Assembly (NCBI GenBank): GCA_945916235.1
Contig: CAMEGQ010000021.1
Coordinates: 1 to 32,783, forward strand
Direction of reading: 5' to 3'
Length of the DNA: 32,783 nt
Origin: an uncultured Porphyromonadaceae bacterium
Lineage (GTDB): Bacteria > Bacteroidota > Bacteroidia > Bacteroidales > Muribaculaceae
Shown here: positions 24,636 through 32,783 of the stretch, in pieces
Layout: each line of letters begins with the position of its first letter
How positions within the stretch are numbered: position 1 is the stretch's first letter
Translations under genes and position numbers: made by a program
The notes under the pieces: model-generated
What the model saw: only the letters and a program-made list of their open reading frames with translations
Told to the model about the DNA's origin: nothing
The model's database searches: none

Positions 24636-25889
24636 CTATATCTTGATGTAAATCCGGCGCTTATACAGCGGCAGCCCGATGAGCCATACCACCAGCACAA
24701 ACGTCAGCGCATACACCAGCGCCGCTATGCCCGGCACCTGCAGCGTGGGCAGCGTTACATAGTAGTATATAAGATTCTTCAGACTGTAAAACCCAGTCTT
24801 GGCGGCCGAGTCGGGGACACATTTCAGCCCCATGAAGATGGCTATTACCCACGCCACGCAGTAGAGAAACAGCGGATTCACTCCGTACACCTCGAAGAAT
24901 CGGCTCCAGCGACTCCATCCCTTGATATCGATCACCCATATCAGCAGCGCCAGCGTAGACGCTGCCATACCGCAGGTAGTCAGCACGAATGTCGGCGACC
25001 ACACCTTCTTGTTGATCGGGAATCCGTAGCTGAAAAGCAGTCCGAGAAATGTCAGCACCGTCCCCACGAGCATCAGTTTCAGCACACGCTCGCGATTGTC
25101 TGACGTCCCCAGCAGAAGCATCCCGCACCAGAATCCGATCATCACATGGGCTATCGACGGCAGCGTCGACAGCACCCCTTCGGGGTCGATCGGTATCTTC
25201 ACAGAGCCGATATGAGTATAATACATATGGGCATCGGTCAGCAGAGCCCGGTCGGCGCGCGACAGTATGCTCGATGCGTCGGGCGCGTAGCCGTTGCCTA
25301 TGAGCAGCATCAGCGCATACGCCACCAGTATTGCCGCAATAGCCGCAGGCAGCCATTTGTGATTCAGCCAGATAGCCAGCAGCGATCCGACGCCGTAGCA
25401 GATGGCCAGACGCGGCAGCACTCCCAGTATCCTTATATCGCCGAAGCATAGCGTAGCCTCCACAAGGCTCTTCCCCTCGACGATCGCTCCTTTGAAAAAC
25501 ATCGACATCCACGCCAGCCCCATACCGATGAGGAAGATCAGAGCCGTACGCCGGCATATCTTCCATATCAGCGGCCACGAGAACTCGAATTTGAACTTTC
25601 TCAGCGAAATATACGTGGAAATACCCATGATGAACATGAAGAAGGGGAACACCAGATCACACGGCGTCAGCCCGTTCCAGTCGGAATGCGACAGCGGGGT
25701 AAACGTCCCGTCGCCCCCGGAGTTGTTCACAAGTATCATCCCGGCTATCGTAATGCCGCGCATCACATCCAGCGCCAGTATCCTCTTGCTCTTTTTCCCC
25801 TGAGGCTGTGCCTGCGCTGTCGCAGTCATTTCCGGAGCCTGCGTCCCGGTGTTAATCTCTTTTTCCATCGTTTTCACGGTATTATTCAT
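24636..25889 (-). CDS. DUF5009 / HGSNAT-like multi-pass membrane acyltransferase
   Basis: This 417-residue integral membrane protein has about ten to eleven hydrophobic helices. It resembles the bacterial relatives of heparan-alpha-glucosaminide N-acetyltransferase (NagX/DUF1624/DUF5009), thought to move acetyl groups across the membrane onto amino sugars. Recognisable parts are RILALDVMRGITIAGMILVNN in helix 1 and the motif LSHSDWNGLTPCDLVFPFF. His68 of that motif aligns with the conserved luminal His region of the family. The first about 33 residues are polar and probably cytoplasmic; Met8 is an alternative start. A -7 element at 25910-25917 puts the mRNA start only about 14 nt ahead of the ATG. 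It is a single-gene unit between the rpoC terminator and the tRNA unit. The true substrate is unknown. Confidence 0.85.
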   Translation of the reverse strand: MNNTVKTMEKEINTGTQAPEMTATAQAQPQGKKSKRILALDVMRGITIAGMILVNNSGGDGTFTPLSHSDWNGLTPCDLVFPFFMFIMGISTYISLRKFKFEFSWPLIWKICRRTALIFLIGMGLAWMSMFFKGAIVEGKSLVEATLCFGDIRILGVLPRLAICYGVGSLLAIWLNHKWLPAAIAAILVAYALMLLIGNGYAPDASSILSRADRALLTDAHMYYTHIGSVKIPIDPEGVLSTLPSIAHVMIGFWCGMLLLGTSDNRERVLKLMLVGTVLTFLGLLFSYGFPINKKVWSPTFVLTTCGMAASTLALLIWVIDIKGWSRWSRFFEVYGVNPLFLYCVAWVIAIFMGLKCVPDSAAKTGFYSLKNLIYYYVTLPTLQVPGIAALVYALTFVLVVWLIGLPLYKRRIYIKI

Positions 25890-25909
25890 GCGTTAGCTCT
25901 TTAAGCTCC

Positions 25910-25917
25910 CAAATTTA
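25910..25917 (-). promoter_or_regulatory. -7 element of the membrane acyltransferase gene
   Basis: On the minus strand TAAATTTG matches TAnnTTTG fully, without a clear -33 element. It lies just downstream of the rpoC terminator. Confidence 0.5.
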
Positions 25918-25952
25918 CAAATTTCCCTGCTGATAATCTTACTCGCGCTCCT

Positions 25953-25998
25953 AAAAAAGCTAAGCCGGAGCGTTGCCGCATCGGCAGCGCTCCGGCTT
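25953..25998 (-). terminator. Rho-independent terminator of the rpoBC operon
   Basis: The 11-bp stem AAGCCGGAGCG (25962-25972) / CGCTCCGGCTT (25988-25998), extended by the inner TGCCG/CGGCA pair, is followed on the minus strand by AGCTTTTTT. It lies about 75 bp after the rpoC stop. Confidence 0.92.
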
Positions 25999-26071
25999 AT
26001 TCATCTGTTTCAGCCCGGGGAAAGCCTCAGAGATAGTCTCTGGAGAGTCTTACGCGAAGGGCTTCAGGTTA

Positions 26072-30364
<4,293 letters not shown>

Positions 30365-30468
30365 ATTTTATTTTAAGAGAGCTTACTTTGAATGGTTTCT
30401 GTTAAAAATATGCGGGTCCTGACAGTTGATTCCCCGTCAACTTCGGGAGAGAGGGGGCTGTCGGGGGA
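30365..30468 (-). other. rpoB-rpoC spacer with possible alternative hairpins
   Basis: On the minus strand GTTGA/TCAAC (30425-30429, 30437-30441) can form a small hairpin. Alternatively GACAG/CTGTC (30421-30425, 30458-30462) with CCCC/GGGG inside can form a longer one; the two share bases and exclude each other. There is no T-tract, so RNA processing or coupling is likelier than termination. The last 40 nt before rpoC are A/T-rich, as in ribosome binding regions of this phylum. Confidence 0.4.
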
Positions 30469-32783
30469 TCACTGCTCGAGGTTGATGCTCAAGCCGAGAC
30501 CCTGAAGCTCGTGGAGTAGCACATTGAGCGACTCGGGAATGCCGGCCGGCGGCATAGGCTCGCCTTTGACGATGGCCTCGTAGGCCTTGGAGCGTCCGGT
30601 CACGTCGTCACTCTTGATGGTCAGAATCTCCTGAAGTACATGCGATGCGCCGAATGCTTCGAGCGCCCATACCTCCATTTCTCCGAAGCGCTGACCGCCG
30701 AACTGTGCCTTACCGCCCAGAGGCTGCTGAGTGATAAGCGAGTACGGACCGATCGAGCGGGCGTGCATCTTATCCTCAACCATGTGGCCGAGCTTAAGCA
30801 TGTAGATCACACCCACAGTGGCAGGCTGGTCGAAACGCTCGCCTGTGCCGCCGTCGTACAGGTAGGTCTTACCGTAGCGCGGCAGGCCGGCTTTGTCGGT
30901 CCATTCGTTAAGGTCGTCGAGCGATGCACCGTCGAAAATCGGGGTGGCGAACTTCTCGCCCAGCTCGCGGCCGGCCCATCCGAGCACAGTCTCGAAAATC
31001 TGACCGAGGTTCATACGCGAAGGCACACCCAGAGGGTTCAGACAGATATCCACCGGCGTACCGTCGGCCAGGAAGGGCATATCCTCCTGACGTACCACAC
31101 GCGACACGATACCCTTGTTACCGTGACGGCCGGCCATCTTGTCGCCCACGCCGATCTTACGCTTCTTGGCGATGTAGACCTTGGCGATCTGCATGATGCC
31201 CGAGGGAAGCTCGTCGCCGATGGAGATGTCGAACTTCTTGCGGCGGAGTTCGGCGTCGATCTCCTTCGATTTGCGCAGATAGTTCACGATCAGGTCGCGG
31301 ATCAGGTCGTTGGTGTGAGCGTCGTTGGTCCATTTGCTCAGGTTGACCGTATCGAAATCCACATCCTTCAGCGCAGCTGCGGTGAATTTGCCTCCCTTGG
31401 CGATGATGTCGGTGCCGAGGAAGTCTTTCACACCCTGCGAGGTCTTTCCCTGGGTCAGGGTCATCAGCTTCGAGATCAGGATGTCTTTCAGCTTGCTCAG
31501 GCGCTCTTCGTATTCCTCGTCGAGCTTGGGCAGCTGGGCCTGCACGGCCTTGTTGCTGCGGCCGGTCTTGGCGGCGCGGGCGAAGAGGTTGCTGCCGATT
31601 ACCACACCCTTCAGCGAGGGGGTAGCCTTCAGCGACGCATCCTTCACATCGCCTGCCTTGTCGCCGAAGATGGCGCGAAGCAGTTTCTCTTCAGGCGTCG
31701 GGTCAGATTCGCCCTTCGGGGTGATCTTACCGATCATGATGTCGCCCGGTACCACGTGGGCACCGATGCGGATGATACCGCGCTCGTCGAGGTTGGCGGT
31801 GGCGTCTTCGCTCACATTGGGGATATCCGAGGTGAGCTCTTCCATACCGCGCTTGGTCTCGCGTACTTCCAGCGAGTACTCGTCGACATGCACAGAGGTC
31901 AGGATATCCTCCTTCACCATGCGCTCGTTAAGCACGATGGCATCCTCATAGTTGTATCCCTTCCAGGGCATGAAGGCCACTTTCAGGTTGCGTCCCAGGG
32001 CGAGCTCGCCGGCCTCGGTGGCATAGCCTTCAGTCAGCACATCGCCTTTCTTCACTCTCTGACCCTTGTCGCAGATAGGACGCAGGTCGATAGTGGTGCT
32101 CTGGTTGGTCTTGCGCCATTTCGGGATATGATATTCTTTTACAGGCTCTTCGAAGGCCACAAACTCTTCCTCCTCAGTGCGGTCGTAGCGGATGCGGATG
32201 GTGGTGGCGTCAACAAACTCTACCACACCGTCGCCCTCGGCCATGATCTGAGTGCGCGAATCGCGCACGAGCTGCTCTTCGATACCGGTGCCGACGATAG
32301 GAGCTTCCGAACGCATCAGAGGCACTGCCTGACGCATCATGTTCGATCCCATCAGGGCGCGGTTGGCGTCGTCGTGCTCCAGGAAGGGGATGAGCGATGC
32401 GGCGATAGAGGCGATCTGCTGCGGAGCCACGTCCATCAGCTCTACCTCCTGCGGCGTCACGATAGGGAAGTCGGCATCCAGACGGGCCTTCACCTTAGGA
32501 TTGATGAATTTACCGTTGTCGTCGACCGGTGCGTTACCCTGGGCGATCACTTTACCCTCTTCCACCTCGGCGGTAAGATAGGTCACATGGTCGTTGTCAA
32601 GATCTACCTGACCGTCTTTCACACTGCGGTAAGGAGTCTCGATGAAGCCCAGGTCATTAATCTTGGCATATACACACAGCGACGAAATCAGACCGATATT
32701 CGGGCCTTCAGGCGTCTCGATCGGGCACAGACGGCCGTAGTGGGTATAGTGTACGTCGCGCACCTCGAAACCGGCACGCTCAC
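30469..32783 (-). CDS. rpoB: DNA-directed RNA polymerase subunit beta (3' part, cut by the window edge)
   Basis: About 770 C-terminal residues are present; the gene continues beyond 32783, where the frame is open ([16 protein letters not shown]). An apparent GTG start at 32763 is only an internal Val. Recognisable parts include rifampicin cluster [16 protein letters not shown], with the wild-type residues; the active-site region [13 protein letters not shown]; the [15 protein letters not shown] loop; and the C-terminal [28 protein letters not shown] segment. The rifampicin cluster I region lies outside the window. It is the promoter-proximal partner of rpoC and is read from beyond the right edge. 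Confidence 0.98.
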   Translation of the reverse strand, partial: ERAGFEVRDVHYTHYGRLCPIETPEGPNIGLISSLCVYAKINDLGFIETPYRSVKDGQVDLDNDHVTYLTAEVEEGKVIAQGNAPVDDNGKFINPKVKARLDADFPIVTPQEVELMDVAPQQIASIAASLIPFLEHDDANRALMGSNMMRQAVPLMRSEAPIVGTGIEEQLVRDSRTQIMAEGDGVVEFVDATTIRIRYDRTEEEEFVAFEEPVKEYHIPKWRKTNQSTTIDLRPICDKGQRVKKGDVLTEGYATEAGELALGRNLKVAFMPWKGYNYEDAIVLNERMVKEDILTSVHVDEYSLEVRETKRGMEELTSDIPNVSEDATANLDERGIIRIGAHVVPGDIMIGKITPKGESDPTPEEKLLRAIFGDKAGDVKDASLKATPSLKGVVIGSNLFARAAKTGRSNKAVQAQLPKLDEEYEERLSKLKDILISKLMTLTQGKTSQGVKDFLGTDIIAKGGKFTAAALKDVDFDTVNLSKWTNDAHTNDLIRDLIVNYLRKSKEIDAELRRKKFDISIGDELPSGIMQIAKVYIAKKRKIGVGDKMAGRHGNKGIVSRVVRQEDMPFLADGTPVDICLNPLGVPSRMNLGQIFETVLGWAGRELGEKFATPIFDGASLDDLNEWTDKAGLPRYGKTYLYDGGTGERFDQPATVGVIYMLKLGHMVEDKMHARSIGPYSLITQQPLGGKAQFGGQRFGEMEVWALEAFGASHVLQEILTIKSDDVTGRSKAYEAIVKGEPMPPAGIPESLNVLLHELQGLGLSINLEQ

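Overview
The window looks like a chromosomal segment of a Bacteroidales bacterium, most plausibly a gut member of the Muribaculaceae or a close relative. The family placement is inference. What supports Bacteroidales directly is repeated promoters of the form TTG/TTTG-N19-21-TAnnTTTG instead of sigma70 boxes, few strong Shine-Dalgarno sites, surface-type lipoproteins with Cys-Ser-Asp starts, DUF4493/PCMD-like proteins, a GH97 enzyme with a type IX-like C-terminal tail, and a RibBA fusion. Base composition is moderately GC-rich by eye. There is no phage, IS element or CRISPR array.

Layout. 1-2100: an EamA-type exporter (-) and a glycine-zipper/OmpA lipoprotein (+) diverge from back-to-back promoters. 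2101-5640: a solitary GH97 glycosidase with three accessory modules and a sorting-like tail (+). 5580-9400: RNase P RNA, ribBA and an LptF/G-family permease (all -); ribBA overlaps the permease by 26 bp. 9429-15595: three consecutive, tightly spaced genes for related large lipoproteins (-), behind a leader of about 210 nt. 15952-20032: MltG lytic transglycosylase and a two-domain M16 zinc protease (-). 20161-23908: radA, a TrmH/SpoU-type rRNA methyltransferase and guaB (-). 24183-24550: a tRNA-Pro(TGG)/tRNA-Arg(CCG) unit (+) with a strong promoter and terminator. 24636-25889: a DUF5009/HGSNAT-like membrane acyltransferase (-). 26072-32783: rpoC and the 3' part of rpoB (-), running off the right edge.

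Most of the window is housekeeping: transcription (rpoBC), RNA processing and decoding (rnpB, two tRNAs, methyltransferase), purine and riboflavin synthesis (guaB, ribBA), DNA repair (radA) and envelope building (LptF/G, MltG, OmpA lipoprotein, M16 protease). The accessory parts are the modular GH97 protein and the three-lipoprotein operon. The operon is the best candidate for a poorly described system: its members share a lipobox, a DUF4493-like domain and an unnamed middle domain, but only the first and third carry a C-terminal PCMD-like domain.

At the DNA level there are three AT-rich repeat tracts with an exact 9-bp period next to gene 3' ends, one 10/11-bp degenerate tract, a 21-bp-spaced direct repeat in front of the GH97 promoter, a palindrome over the M16 promoter, and a perfect 10-bp inverted repeat spanning the M16 stop codon. 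All domain names come from recognising motifs by eye; no database search was run.
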